Below the pieces are notes generated by a model. It had not been told where the DNA came from and did not search any database. It saw only the letters and a list, made by a program, of their open reading frames with translations. From Rhizomys pruinosus (taxonomy: Eukaryota; Chordata; Mammalia; Rodentia; Spalacidae): a stretch of DNA of 64,000 bases. The position numbers were made by a program, and so were the translations under genes. The stretch is from the NCBI GenBank assembly GCA_009823505.1, contig VZQC01013997.1, positions 2,146,188-2,210,187 of the forward strand. Reading direction: 5' to 3'. Shown piece after piece: positions 33,801 to 45,310 of this stretch. The first letter of the stretch is position 1, and each line of letters starts with the position of its first letter.

Positions 33801-33814
33801 AAAGAAGCTGAACC

Positions 33815-34020
33815 TGGGGGTATATGACAGAATCTCTTCGACTTGGGAAGCTGAGGCAGAAGAATCACAGGCTCCATTGTGAGCCAAGGCCAGCCTGGGA
33901 CACTTAGAGAAACCTAATCTCAAAAAGTAAAAAGGAGGATGGAGATATAGTTCATTGGTAGAGCACCTGCCTGACATGCACAAGGCCCTGGGTTCAATCC
34001 CCAGTACCACCAAAAAAAGT
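33815..34020 (+). repeat. Degenerate B1 followed by ID SINE
   Basis: B1-like remnant (33815-33925) then an ID head (33933-34018: ATAGTTCATTGGTAGAGCAC, GGGTTCAATCCCC) with an A tail. The order is B1 then ID, the reverse of B4. Confidence 0.7.
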
Positions 34021-34577
34021 TAACAAAGAAACATCAGCTGCTGATGATGACACTGAAGAAGCTGATGAGGGAACACCACTCTCCAGTCTTTCCTTCTTCT
34101 CTACAGAAGAGGAGAAAGCACTTAGCATTTCCTAAATATCTTTCACGGACAAGGTGCTGTATGTTCCTTTCATCTTCAATTCTACATTAATCCCTTCTAA
34201 TACAGATTATCGCTCTTTTAACACACACGGAAAAAGTCCAGAGAGGTTGAATATCTGCTTGAAGCCAGCCAGACAGGAAGCAGCCAGCCAGGAAGCAGTC
34301 CACGCGAAGATACCGGAAGGTTTTCTCCATCCGCTATTCTATAGGTTCTCTCTGTCCAATTGGCCGGTATAAATCTCTAGAAGCCCAAAAGCCGTTCAAG
34401 AATTATGTACCCCAACTGGACCAGGAATGTCAAAAGTACAACATTTACATTATAAATACGTCTCCTGACAGTAGAAAGGGGACTAGGCCCTTGCTGTGTA
34501 CAATTCCCCTAGTAAGCACTTCCTTTCCATGCAAAAACAAGACAGTTCCTAGCCACTTGATTTTTTTAAACACATTT

Positions 34578-34800
34578 TATACTGGAGCTAGACAGGTGGC
34601 TCAGCAGTTAAGAACACTGGCTGCTCCTGCAGAGGACCTGGGTTCAGTTCCCAGCACCCACCTGGCAGTGAACAACCATTCATAATTCTAGCTACAGGGG
34701 ATCCTATGCCCTCTTCTGGCATGCAAGGCCATTGCATATATATGGTGCTCTTACATACATGAAGGCAAAATACACACACACATAAAATAAAAACAAACCT
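34578..34800 (+). repeat. B2 SINE
   Basis: TGGAGCTAGACAGGTGGCTC head; CACACATAAAATAAAAACAA tail. Confidence 0.84.
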
Positions 34801-34836
34801 TTTAAAAAGGAGATAGCTAGATAGAGGGATTGGTAG

Positions 34837-34905
34837 GTGGATGGATGGATGGATGGATGGATGGAAGGATGGAAGGATGGAAGGATGGAAGGACGGATGG
34901 ACAGA
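34837..34905 (+). repeat. (GGAT)n microsatellite
   Basis: GGAT units grading into GGAAGGAT units. Confidence 0.94.
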
Positions 34906-35354
34906 TTCTACAAGCCACACACTGGACTCTGAATTTCCCTCTAGTCAGTACTGTTTCTCTCACCATGAGAAGAATTTGCATACAATTCCCTCTCTGCCTA
35001 CTCGTTCGTCCTCCAGCCCAGCATGCTGGGTCCCACAAGAGTGGCTCTCTACGAAGTCACACTCACTGTATCCTGCCTGACCTTCTTGGTAGCGCTCCCT
35101 CCTCTGTGAAATGCTGTCCTGCTTTGCCTCACATTTGTGATTCAGCCCACTCTAAGCTCCCTGGCTTCTGGGAGGTTCTAGATCCAAAACTTATACCCCT
35201 CTCATGTTTCTGATGATCTGACCTGTGCAAAGGAGATGCCAACCTACTCTATCAGCCCTGCCCAATCCCCGAACTTCTGAACCTTAAGAGATGTGTACTT
35301 ATTAGACATTATTACCTAGATACATTGAGTGCCTCAGGTAACCACGATACAACT

Positions 35355-35645
35355 AAGTAAGGAGCTGGAGAGATGACTACCGTGTACTGCTCTTGCTACC
35401 ATGTAGCAATTGCTACCGTGTACTGCTCTTGCTGAGGGCCCGAGCTTCATTCCCAGCACTCACATCAGGCAGCTCACAACCACCTATAACTCCAGCTCCA
35501 GCCAATGACCTCTTCTGGCCTCTGCAGGCACATGTACTTGCATGTGCACATACACACACACACACACACCCACACACACATCCACACATATACATACACA
35601 CACATATACATACACATACACACACACATATATACATATAATTTA
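35355..35645 (+). repeat. Degenerate B2 SINE with long (CA)n
   Basis: AGCTGGAGAGATGACTACCG head with a duplicated CCGTGTACTGCTCTTGC segment; ends in about 90 bp of CA/TA-rich repeat (35548-35640). Confidence 0.8.
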
Positions 35646-36375
35646 ACAATAACTAAGTGGATTACTTCCCTGACTAACCTGGCACCTCTACCAGTTTTTA
35701 CAGTGGACCAGTTGCCTCAACAATCCCCCAAAGCTGAAATCCTTCTGCCCGTACAGTTTAACAGGCTGGCACACCACTGACTTTGCCTTCCGGAAACATC
35801 TTCAGTTCTTCTGTCCTGGACACTACCAAGGCCATCCCCCATAGTCCAGAATTTCTCAGTGATCAGCCATCTGTCTCTTCGATGTTCTCCCTGCCTCTGT
35901 TCCAATCCAGGCTCTTCCATGGGCACCTGTGTACACCACCAAGTGCTGGAACTCTGTCTGGTAACACAAATGTTCTTTTGTGCTACCCCGTATGAGAAGA
36001 TGGCTACTGAGCAAATTTCAATGGGGCTGGTGGGGGCTGGTGGGGCTGGTGTGACTGGGAAATTAACTTTTTAATATTGTTTCATCTTAATAATATTTGC
36101 CTTAATTAGTAGCAACCAGAGGGTTCATGGTGGGCATAACTCTGAAATGTTCTTCTTTAAATACATAGCTCTTGTGATTCCAATACCGTAATATCTTGCT
36201 TTTCAAAGTAATATCTAAATACTGAAGGAAAACTTAAATAAGAGCCCTAGAGAGGGAAATGGTAGACACTAATATAAAATAAAGCCGGGAAGGTACAGCT
36301 CACAATGTCAAGGGTCCCAATGCTAACCAAGAAATGTGCAATGCTTTGATGTCAAAGAAAGCAAGAAAGCAAAGC
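35646..36375. other. ITPR2 intron, nothing recognised
   Basis: No SINE, exon or retrocopy recognised; a short GGGGCTGGTG triplication lies near 36022-36053. Confidence 0.5.
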
Positions 36376-36380
36376 TTCCG

Positions 36381-36525
36381 CAGGGCGTGGTGGTGCACAC
36401 CTTTAATCCTAGCACTCGGGAGACAGAGGCACGCAGATCTCTGTGAGTTCAAGGCCAGCCTGGTCTACAGAGTGAGTTCTAGGACAGCTGGGACTAAAGG
36501 GAGACCCTGTCTCAAAAGAAAAAAG
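36381..36525 (+). repeat. B1 SINE
   Basis: AGGGCGTGGTGGTGCACACC to CCCTGTCTCAAAAGAAAAAA; source of the following purine tract. Confidence 0.9.
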
Positions 36526-37119
36526 AAAACAGGACAGGACAGGACAGGGAAGGGAAGGGAAAGAAAAAAGAAAAAAAAAAGGGAGGGAGGGGAGGAGGGG
36601 AGGGAGGGAGGGGAGGGGGAGGGAGGGGAGGGGCGAGGAGGGGGGAGGGTAGAGGGAGGGGAGGGAGGGTGGGGAGGAGGGGAGGACGAGGGGAGGAGGA
36701 GAGGGCGGAGGGAAGGGGACGGGGGAGGGGAGGGGAGAAGAGTGAAGGGAGCCAGGAGAAGAGAGAAGAGAAAGGACGAGAAGGAGAGATAGGAAGGAGA
36801 GGGAAAGGACAGGGAGAGAGGGAAGGGAGGGGAACTGGCCGTAGGGGAGAGCAGGGGACGGAGGGCGAGGGGAGGAGGGAGGGGAGGGGAGGGGGGGAGA
36901 GGGGGGAGAAGGATGAGGAGAGGAGAGGAGAGGAGAGGAGACAGGAGAGGAGAGGAGAGGAGAGGAGAGGAGAGGGAGGAAGGAGAGGAGGGAAGAGGAG
37001 AGGACGAGCGAGAGGAGAAAGAAAAAAAGAAAGAAAAGGGAGGGAGGGAGGGTAGGCGAGGGAGGAGGAAGGAAGGAAGGAAGGAAGGAAGGAAGGAAGG
37101 AAGGAAGGAAGGAAGGAAG
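36526..37119 (+). repeat. 590-bp polypurine tract
   Basis: Almost uninterrupted G/A: GGACA, GGGA, GAGGG, GAGAGGA and finally pure GGAA units (37065-37118). The open frames across it are low-complexity artefacts. Confidence 0.97.
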
Positions 37120-37127
37120 TGTGTCAG

Positions 37128-37485
37128 GGCCAGCAAGGTGGCTCAAAGAGTGAGGTGCTTACTACCAAGATTGATGACCTAAGTACGATCCCCAGAACCC
37201 ACGTGGTGAAAGGAGGTCCTCTTACCTCCACACATGTGCAGTGGCTTAAGAGAGAAAGAAAGAGGGCCTGGAGACATGGCTCAGCGATAAGAGCAGTGGC
37301 TGTTCTTGCAGAAGACCGGGAATCAAGTCCCAGCACCCACATGGTGGCTAACAACTGTTCACAACTCTTGTTCCAGGGGATCTCTTCTGACCTCCATGGA
37401 CATTGCATGATATGAGTGCTCCCACCTACATGCGGGCATTACACTAATACACATATAAATAAAGTTAATAAATAAAATACTTAAA
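37128..37485 (+). repeat. B3-like fragment and B2 SINE
   Basis: A diverged head (37128-37210, AAGGTGGCTCAAAGAGTG) followed by a B2 (37266-37480) with an ATAAAGTTAATAAATAAAA tail. Confidence 0.78.
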
Positions 37486-37708
37486 AAGAGAGAGAGAAAG
37501 AAAACAAAGTAATGAATGGACAACCATGGTTTCCCATGATGCTCACCACCATTTCCTGGCTAGATATTATTTTTTTCATCAAGGGACAGTTATGATGATC
37601 ACAGATGTGGCCATATCTTTCACACACAGAGGACCAATATCCCCACACCTAAATGTAGCAGGAGCTTGCCTATCTCAACTGACAGAGATGTCAAAACCTA
37701 ACTCATGG

Positions 37709-37925
37709 GGGGCTGGAGAGATGCCTCAGCAATTAGAGCACTGGCTGCTCTTGCAGAGGACCCAGGTTCAGTTCCCAGCACTCACGCAGTGGCTAACAAC
37801 CATCTGTAATTCCAGTTCCAGGGGATCTGACGCCCTCTTCTGACTTCTGCAGGCATTGCATGGCACAGATGCACTTATACACATGCAGGTAATAAAATAA
37901 AAATAATAAATAATTTTAAAAAACT
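37709..37925 (+). repeat. B2 SINE
   Basis: GGGGCTGGAGAGATGCCTCA head; AATAAAATAAAAATAATAAA tail. Confidence 0.87.
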
Positions 37926-37932
37926 AACTCAT

Positions 37933-38165
37933 TGGGGTTGGAGAGATAACTCAAAGGTTAAGAGCACTGACTACTCTTGCAGAGGACCCAGGTTCAATCC
38001 CCAGCACCCACAGGGCAGCTAACAACCATCTCTAACTGCAGTTCTGGGGGGATCCAATACCCTCTTCTGACCTCCCTGGACTTTGCATGACACAGGTGCA
38101 CTTACATACATGCAGACAGTACACTCCACACATAAAATAAAAACAATAAATAATTTTTTAAAAAC
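37933..38165 (+). repeat. B2 SINE
   Basis: GGGGTTGGAGAGATAACTCA head; ACACATAAAATAAAAACAAT tail. Directly follows another B2. Confidence 0.86.
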
Positions 38166-38171
38166 CTAACT

Positions 38172-38285
38172 CCCGAGGCAGAGGCAGGTGGATCTCTGTG
38201 AGTTCAAGGCCAGCCTGGTCTACAGAGGGGAGTTCCAGGCCAGCTGGGACTAAAGGGAGACCCTGTCTCAAAAAAAAAAAAAAAC
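38172..38285 (+). repeat. B1 SINE, 5'-truncated
   Basis: Starts at CCCGAGGCAGAGGCAGGTGG and ends CCCTGTCTCAAAAAAAAAAA. Confidence 0.86.
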
Positions 38286-38664
38286 CTATCTCCTGCATGT
38301 CAATCTTAGAAGGCTGTCATGTCCTTGATGTTTGAACACCAGACAAAAACATCCTTTCTGAAATGCCAGTTAAAATGAATTCCCAGCCAGCTTTCTGCTA
38401 TTCATCTAATGCTTAATTCTCCTCTTACCTTACCATTGAAAAGAAAAAAAAATGTTATCCAAAGAATTAAAGGTCAAACCAAAGGTCCTCCAAATACCGT
38501 AGACTCCTTAATAGAGAAAACAGCATTTGGCATTTAAAGCTTCTCTCTAGAAACTGAATAAAAAGTCTTTCCAATTCTTTCCAAGAAATGAAAGAAATAA
38601 AGCTTTCTATTTGCTAATTGTTAACTTACTCTTCATGAAAGTTGACTGACAACTTCATTCTTTT

Positions 38665-38898
38665 TAACTTTTTTTTTTTCTGTATGCGTATGAATGTACC
38701 GTCTGCATGTAGGTCTGTGCACCCATGTCGTGCAATGCCGTGGAGGTCAGAAGAGGGTGTTGGACTCCTCTGGAACTGGAGTTCTCCTGGAACTGGAGTT
38801 TCAGATGGTTCTCAGCTGCCATGTGGGTGCTGGGGATCGAACCCGGGTCCTCTAAGAGTGGTCGGCGCTCTTAACCACTAGGCCATCTCTCCAGCCCC
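38665..38898 (-). repeat. B2 SINE, 17-bp-duplication subfamily
   Basis: Reverse B2 ending GGCCATCTCTCCAGCCCC; carries the doubled 17-bp unit at 38768-38801. Confidence 0.9.
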
Positions 38899-39464
38899 CA
38901 TTTCTTAATAATCTAATAATCTGCACATGCACCAATTTTATATCCTGAAATTAACAAGGAATGTGTGTTATCATGTTGGCTTCCTAGGGAATCCTAGGTA
39001 CCAATGCTATTAGCTGAAAAATCAACTGGGAAAGGGCCACAAGCACAGGACCCCAAAAAACTTCAACCCTAATTTCTTACCTTCCATAAGACATTGAGTT
39101 CGGTTTTTCTAATTCCTATTTTAGACAACACTCTCACCTTACTAAACATTTTCCTTGAAAAAGATGACTTCGAAGCATTCACAGTATAAACAGCACAAAT
39201 TTCAAAGGAACGTTTCACTTCATTTGACAGTGAACAAGGTACTATATACTGACAAAATAAGAAGAGCGCTGGCGTGGCACCTAAGAGCTGACTGTGACTC
39301 ACACCAGCACTGTACTTCATTTAAGCCTCTTATTCAATTAAGAGAATTAATTAAGTATCTAATTATCTTCATTTTGCAGAGGAGGAAAGTAGAGCTGAGA
39401 GACGCTAACCACTCCAAATAGGCTCGAAATCTTCCTCTCATCTTATAGAAGCCTGGAGAGCTTT

Positions 39465-39696
39465 CTTTTTTAATATTTTATTTATTATTTTTGTTTTATG
39501 GGCACGAGTGCATTGCCTGCATGTGTGTAGGTGCACCAATGTCAGGCAAGGTCTGGAGTCGGAAGAGGCCGTCAGATCCCCTGGAACTGGAGTTACTGAT
39601 GGTTGTTAGCCGCCACCTGGTTGCTGAGAATCAAACCCTGGTCCTCTACAAGAGCAGCCAATGCTCCCAACTGCTGAGCCATCTCTCCAGCCCTCT
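39465..39696 (-). repeat. B2/B3 SINE
   Basis: Reverse element ending GAGCCATCTCTCCAGCCC. Confidence 0.86.
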
Positions 39697-39706
39697 GGAC
39701 AGCTTG

Positions 39707-40258
39707 CTTGCTTGCTTGCTTGCTTTTTCTTTCTTTCTTTCTTTCTTCTCTTCCTTTCTTCTCTTCCTTTCTTCTCTTCCTTCCTTCTCTTCCTTTCCTT
39801 CCTTCTCTTCCTTTCCTTCCTTCTCTTCCTTTCCTTCCTTCTCTTCCTTTCCTTCCTTCTCTTCCTTTCCTTCCTTCTCTTCCCTTCCTTCCTTCTCTTC
39901 CCTTCCTTCCTTCTCTTCCCTTCCTTCCTTTCCTTCCTTCCTTCCTTTCCTTCCTTCCTTCCTTCTTCCTTTCCTTCCTTCCTTCCTTTCCTTCCTTCCT
40001 TCCTTTCCTTCCTTTTCTTTCCTTTCCTTCCTTCCTTTCCTTTCCTTTCCTTCCTTCCTTCCTTCCTTCCTTTCCTTCCTTCATTCCCCTTTCCTTCCTT
40101 CCTTTCCTCCTTCCCTTTCCTTCCTTCCTTCTTTCCTTCCTTTTCCTTCCTTCCTTCCTTCCTTTCCTCCTCCTTCCTTCCTTCCTTCCTTCCCTCCCTT
40201 CCCCTCCCCTCCCCTCCCTTCCCTTCCCTTCCCTTCCTTTCCTTTCTTTCTTTCTTTT
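39707..40258 (+). repeat. 550-bp polypyrimidine tract
   Basis: GCTT, TTTC, then long runs of CTTCC/CTTTCC/CCTTCTCTT units, ending in TTTC. Purine-rich in the ITPR2 sense. The 200-290-codon open frames here are artefacts. Confidence 0.97.
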
Positions 40259-40403
40259 TGTCTTTTTGAGACAGGGTCTCTCTTTAGTCCCAGGTGGCCT
40301 AGAGCTCACTTTGTAGACCAGGTGGGCCTTGAACTCACAGAGATCCACCTGCCTCTGCCTCCCAAGTGCTAGGATTAAAGGCGTGTGCCACCATGCCCAG
40401 CTG
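40259..40403 (-). repeat. B1 SINE
   Basis: Reverse B1 from TTTTTGAGACAGGGTCTCTC to CACCATGCCCAGCTGG; the pyrimidine tract is its tail expansion. Confidence 0.92.
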
Positions 40404-40404
40404 G

Positions 40405-40960
40405 ACAGCTTTCTTACAGTCACCCCTTCATTCAGAACGTCACCCTCAAATGCTCTCTAGGTGCTAGACACTGTTCCAGGTGCAGCAGAGACAGAGGTGA
40501 CAGAGAAAAAAAAATCCCTGCCTTCAGAAAGAATAGTGTGCAGTGGTCAAATGACAAAACAAGACCCACAGTGAGTCAGAGGTGGGTGCTGTCAAGACAG
40601 CTGCAGGCCAGCAGGACAGCTGGGGCACCCCAGGTCACAGCCGTCCTGTCCATCTGTCCGACCCACCAGCTCCACTCACCCGTCCTATAACCCGTTCCCT
40701 TCCTCACATCCAAATGCAAGTCAAAAATGGGCAAAAGTCTAATCTCTATTCTGGCATACACACTCAAAAGACACTCTAAACTACACGATGGAGACAGGAG
40801 AGTGTGGGATGAAGGGGTATGCTCACGGATCTGAAGGAACAGCGTCAGTACTAGTACCTTAAGTCACTTCCAAGACTTTCTCCATATCTCACTGTCAACA
40901 TGCTTGCAACAGAGAAAAGGTCCTTCGTGTAGTTTGAATATAAAACATCCCCACAAGCTC
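40405..40960. other. ITPR2 intron, nothing recognised
   Basis: No repeat or exon recognised. Confidence 0.5.
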
Positions 40961-40964
40961 GTGT

Positions 40965-41285
40965 GTTTGGATACTTGGTCTCCAGGTGGTGGAACTGGAA
41001 GGTTATGGAACCTTCAGGAGGCAGAGACTTGCTGCAGGAAGTGCATCACGGGGGCGAGTTGGAGGGTCCATCTCCTGACCCACTTCCTGTTCAATCTCTG
41101 CTTTCTGAGTGCAGACGCACTGGGACTGGCCAGCGCTGGCCCCCACCACCAGGCCTTCGCTGCCTGCTTACCGTGTCTTCCCCACCACAGTGGACTCTAT
41201 CCCTCTGGAGCCATAAGTCAAAAATAAATCAACCCTTTCTCCCTTCGGTTGTTTTTGTCAGGGTGTCTTACCCCAGCCACAGAAA
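40965..41285 (+). mobile_element. Rodent interspersed repeat (LTR or DNA type, unresolved)
   Basis: Starts near TGTTTGGATACTTGGTCTCC; contains TGGGACTGGCC, CTGCCTGCTTACCGTGTC and an AATAAATCAACCC end (about 41223). Layout similar to non-autonomous rodent elements with GGTTTGAATATG-type starts; the family is uncertain. Confidence 0.5.
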
Positions 41286-41654
41286 ACAGTGCCATCCTGT
41301 ATGTGTTTTTACCACCGCTATTGGCAATTTCAGGATGGATATGGGGGGGGGACCCTCTTCCCCCTCCAATCATGTCAAAGAGTAAAAATCAGCTATTCAC
41401 AAAAGAACTGATAATGAACATGAATTTGGCAGTTCCTGGGCTATGTGACATCAGCAGTGAATGTTCATGTCTCTAACATGCAGAGTCTCAGAGTGACACT
41501 AAGTAGAACATTTTAGACCAAGTCACATACATAAGCAAACCAGATGCCGAATTCCAGGTGACCTTAGGGTAAACCAACCGCAGAGTCTTGCTGCCCTTGT
41601 TCGGTTTACTTCCCAGCTTGTTGCAGCGCTGGGATGAACCCAGGCACTGAACAC

Positions 41655-41740
41655 AGCAGTCAGACTCCGCCACTGAGCTACCAACAGTCAGACCCCGCCA
41701 CTGAGCTACCAACAATCAGACTCCGCCACTGAGCCACGTT
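41655..41740. repeat. 28-bp tandem repeat, 3 copies
   Basis: Units beginning CAGTCAGACTCCGCCACTG and ending GAGCTACCAA. The unit resembles the A-box half of an ID head on the reverse strand. Confidence 0.85.
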
Positions 41741-41812
41741 CTCAGCCCTGTGGCAGTGGTTTGAATTTTTAAGACTTTTGATAATGTTCACATCTAAAAA
41801 ATAATTCATGGC

Positions 41813-41965
41813 CTGGAGTAGTGGCACATACCTTTAGTCCCAGAACTTAATTTAGGAGGCAGAAGCAGACAGACCTTTGTGAGATAAAGGCCAGCCTGGT
41901 CTACAGAGTGAGTTCCAGGCCTTCTAGGGCTACAAGGAGACTGTGTCTCAAAAAGACCAAAAAAA
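41813..41965 (+). repeat. B1 SINE
   Basis: GGCCTGGAGTAGTGGCACAT to CTGTGTCTCAAAAAGACC; moderately diverged. Old SINE-like pieces continue to about 42300. Confidence 0.82.
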
Positions 41966-42334
41966 TACATGGTAGGGCTAACAAGAAACCTCACTCAGTA
42001 AAGACCATGCCATCTAAATATGCAGACTTCAGTTTGACCCCCAGAACCCACACTTTTAAAAACTCCAGGTGATAGCACATTTATAATCCCAGCACTGGGG
42101 AGGCAGACACAGGGGCACTGTGGGCTTACTGGCCAGCCAGCCTACGCTAATTGACAAATCCCAGGTAAATGTGAGAGTCTCCATCTCAAAAACCAATGTA
42201 GAGAGCATCCTGAGGAAGGCTGCCATTAAGCCTTCACAGGTACACACGCACATGAACACCTGTACCCACACACGCTTGAACATACACATACACATATCCA
42301 TACAGAGATAAAAACAGTAATTCATATTCCAGCT

Positions 42335-42665
42335 ATGGTGGTTAATCTCAATGTCGATTTAATTAATGAGATCTAGAATCACCTGGGGGACAGGCCTCTA
42401 GGCGAGCCTGTGGGGAACATCTTGATTAGGTTAACAGAGGTGGGCAGACCTGCCCATGTGGTTGGCACAGCTCCCTGAGCTGGGATCTTATATTGTATGA
42501 AAAGGAGAACATGACCTGTCACAAGGATTCCTCTCTCTGCCTCCTGAATGTGGGTGCCCTGTGACCAGCTGCCTCAATCTCCTGTCACAAAGGACTGTTC
42601 CCTTGAACTGGAGCCAAAATGAACCCTTCCCTCTGCATTTTATCACAGAGACTGAAAATTAACAA
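42335..42665 (+). mobile_element. Rodent interspersed repeat, LTR-like
   Basis: TCTAGAATCACCTGGGGGAC, GATTAGGTTAACAGAGGTGG, GACCAGCTGCCTCAATCTCC and a CAAAATGAACCCTTCC end; same family as 26075-26375. Ends about 130 bp before an ITPR2 exon. Confidence 0.6.
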
Positions 42666-42797
42666 ATACATCAACCCAGAATACCAAAGGCAACAATCAA
42701 ACTTACATATAACCATCCTTGCAAATGCACCGCCTTCTGCAGAAAGCGATCACCTGGCTGGTGTTTCAGAGACTTAACAGCAGCACCCCAGTCTCAC

Positions 42798-42893
42798 CTC
42801 TGCAGCTAAGTAGTTCCCAGTCGCAAGATGTTTAAATCTGAACAAGCTGTTCCACTGCCCTGCACCTCCACGGCATGGATCGTGATGAACCAC
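42798..42893 (-). CDS. ITPR2: ITPR2 exon, residues about 286-317 (MIR domain)
   Basis: 96 nt, 32 codons, phase 0 at both ends. The acceptor is tttgtag and the donor GCAGAG|gtgaga. It encodes [18 protein letters not shown] and ends [11 protein letters not shown]. This is a highly conserved beta-trefoil segment of the MIR domain. It lies alone between introns of about 6.1 kb upstream and about 19 kb downstream. Confidence 0.96.
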
Positions 42894-43077
42894 CTACAAA
42901 GAGAATGGAGGGCCACGGTCACAAAACAGAGTTCACATCCCAGCCAGCAGGTGCCAGCAGCTCACACAGCGCACCGGTCTGTGCATGCTGACACGTGTCA
43001 TGTAGAACATGCTCCACAAGAATCAATGAGGAGAGAGGAGAAAAATGAATTCTCCAGTAGCGAGCAAGAGACTCCTC

Positions 43078-43200
43078 ATAGCTCATCACATGTGTGGGAT
43101 AGCTCATCACGTGTGTGGGATAGCTCAGCACATGTGTGGGATACCTCATCACGTGTATGGGATACCTCATCATGTGTGTGGAATATCTCATCACGTGTGC
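43078..43200. repeat. 21-bp tandem repeat, about 6 copies
   Basis: Units of the form CTCATCACGTGTGTGGGATAG with few changes; each holds a CACGTG or CACATG E-box-type hexamer. Confidence 0.93.
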
Positions 43201-43204
43201 TGGG

Positions 43205-43525
43205 TAGAGGGAGCCTCAAGTGAGGAATTTCCTCCATTGGACTGGCCTGTGGCCATGTCTGTGGGCTATTTTCTTGATTGTTGAGTGATGTAGGAGGACC
43301 CAGTCCACTGTGGGTGTTGCCCCCCATCGACAGGTTGTTCCATATTATATAAGAAAGTAGGCTGAGCACAGGCAAGTCAGTAAGCAGCATTCCTCCATGG
43401 CCTGTGCTTTGGCTCCTGCATCCAGGTTCCTGCTCTGAGTTCCTACCATAGGCTCCCTCAGTGATGAACGGTGACCCTTGAGATATGAGCCAAATAAAGT
43501 CTTTCCTCCCCAAGTTGGTACTCGT
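43205..43525 (+). mobile_element. Rodent interspersed repeat, LTR-like
   Basis: GAGCCTCAAGTGAGGAATTT, GGCCTGTGGCCATGTCTGTG, GATGTAGGAGGACCCAGTCC, ATATAAGAAAGTAGGCTGAG, AGCCAAATAAAGTC. Same family as 6230-6640 and 46470-46790. Confidence 0.62.
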
Positions 43526-43634
43526 CAGTACCAACTTCAACTACTAATCACAGTAATTGAAGGCAAACTAGGGCACCACGCCTGTGGGAGGTTCATGCCT
43601 CATACCTGCAAACACTGCCTTACTACAAAAGGCA

Positions 43635-43795
43635 TTTTCTTTTGGTCTTTCCGAGACAGGGTCTCCCTTCCCTGTAGCCCCAGCTGTCCTGGAACTCACT
43701 CTGTACACCAGGCTGGCCTTGAACTCACAAAGATCCGCCTGCCTCTGCCTCCCAAGTGCTAGGATTAAAGGCGTGTGCCACCACGCCCAGCTCAC
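43635..43795 (-). repeat. B1 SINE with target-site duplication
   Basis: Complete reverse B1. The flanks ACAAAAGGCATTTTC occur at both sides (43626-43640 and 43794-43808), a convincing target-site duplication. Confidence 0.93.
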
Positions 43796-43999
43796 AAAAG
43801 GCATTTTCACCTAGGGGTTATAGCTCATAGGCTGAGGCAGGAGGCTTCCCAACAAGTTAAAGGTCACTTTGAGCTACATAATGAGTTCCAGGACAACATG
43901 GGCTACAAAGTGAGATGCTGTATCAAAAACAAATAAATAACAAATGACCCAAACTGGGAAGACTGTGAGCTTTCCCCCATTGCTTACTCAACGATTCAG

Positions 44000-44790
44000 T
44001 CAACAGATGGCAAGAATCTATTCTGTGACAGATGCTCTTCAGGACAACAGGGACAGGACAGTGGATATGGCACAGACTTTCATCCTAGTGGACAGAGAGA
44101 ACGTGCAAACATGGAAATAAATACGATTTGATGTGCAGCAAGAAGTGGATGAAATGGCCAGGAAAACTGCACAAGGAGGCCATCCTCGTGAGCCACTTGG
44201 GGAGGATATGCAACCTGAAGCCTGAGGAGAAAGCACGCACAGGCTGGGAGCAGGCCTGGAGGTCTGAGCATGTGCTCAGTGTGTCACACAATTTCCCACC
44301 AAGCATTTGATGGAAGGGATTCAGTGCAGTGGTATGGAGACAGTAAAAAAAAAAATATCAAACTAAATTTATTTATGAGAGAATTTTCCACTCCTTTTAG
44401 CAGACTTAAAAGGGAGCATTTACCAGGCGGGGTGTCGCTGTGTCTCAGTCCTCAGGTCTCTGAGTACCTCCCAGGGCAGCTACCTGGCGTTCTAAGTTTT
44501 CAGAAGGCACACTGATCAGACGCTCAGGGTGTCTTCGCATGTGCTGCCACTTCTAGGCTGCTCTCAGTCGAGCCTTGCCCTGATGAGTGAGGCCGTTTCT
44601 GGGAAGGGCTTCACACGGCTTATGGGAAACTGGCTTTGGGGTTGGTGTTCTGTCCAGATCTTTGCAGTTCTGCAGCCTAACAATGGCAGTCAGCAAGTTC
44701 CTTCCCAACACCAGGGATTGAACATAGGCTTCAAGGAGCAGTGGAATTTCAAGACACAAGATATGTTTCAATCTGCTACTTTGAAAAGCA
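44000..44790. other. ITPR2 intron, unassigned
   Basis: No recognised repeat or exon; a plus-strand stretch near 44040-44330 has short open frames on both strands but no family similarity that I recognise. Confidence 0.5.
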
Positions 44791-44799
44791 AAAGCAAAC

Positions 44800-45310
44800 T
44801 CCATTTTGTTCTAGCTGACTTTTGCTTTACCCTGTGTTTCTGCCCCACGGTTCTCATTCCACAGCCAGGCAGAACATCTCACGCAGGTAGTTTCAGGAAG
44901 CGCATTGTTTCTATAACACCATAGCCAGGTAACACGTCTAGGTAGCAGGTCCTCCCTCCCAGCTATACCTGCATGTGTATGGAGCCCATTGCTTCTACAT
45001 TCTGAGAACCTGGTATTTTCCTAACAGAAACATTTGGTAATTGAAAAAAATCTCTTTGTTAACTGACCTGCCCCTGGTCTGGTGTAACTATGGTGATGTA
45101 ATGTAACTATGGTTGTTGGATGTACCCTGTCATGAAGTAATTGTAGTTTATATAAACCCTTCCCTGCTTCTCCTTGGGGTTGAACATTCTCGTGGGTATA
45201 AGCCCTCTTTCTGACCACCAGCTTGCTAGCCAGCTAATAAAGGATCCTAATTCAACCACCACTGTAGGCTGCTCCTCTGTGCAGTCTAGCCCTGTATTGC
45301 AATTTCACCT
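44800..45310 (+). mobile_element. Probable solo LTR of an endogenous retrovirus
   Basis: Retroviral promoter/R layout: TTTATATAAACCC TATA-like box (about 45149), a CT-rich stretch with GGGGTTGAACATTCTC, then AATAAAGG (about 45237) and a GCTCCTCTGTGCAGTC U5-like end. Exact ends not determined; family not named. Confidence 0.5.

Noticed and set aside
36334..37182. Open frames of 89-245 codons across the polypurine tract
   Set aside because: Low-complexity translation of GGA/GAGG repeats grown from a B1 tail.
39491..40423. Open frames of 202-293 codons rich in Ser/Phe/Leu/Pro or Arg/Lys/Glu/Gly
   Set aside because: Low-complexity translation of the polypyrimidine tract bounded by B2 and B1 SINEs.
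44040..44310. Overlapping 60-80-codon frames on both strands
   Set aside because: No recognisable protein family, no splice-compatible boundaries; treated as intron.
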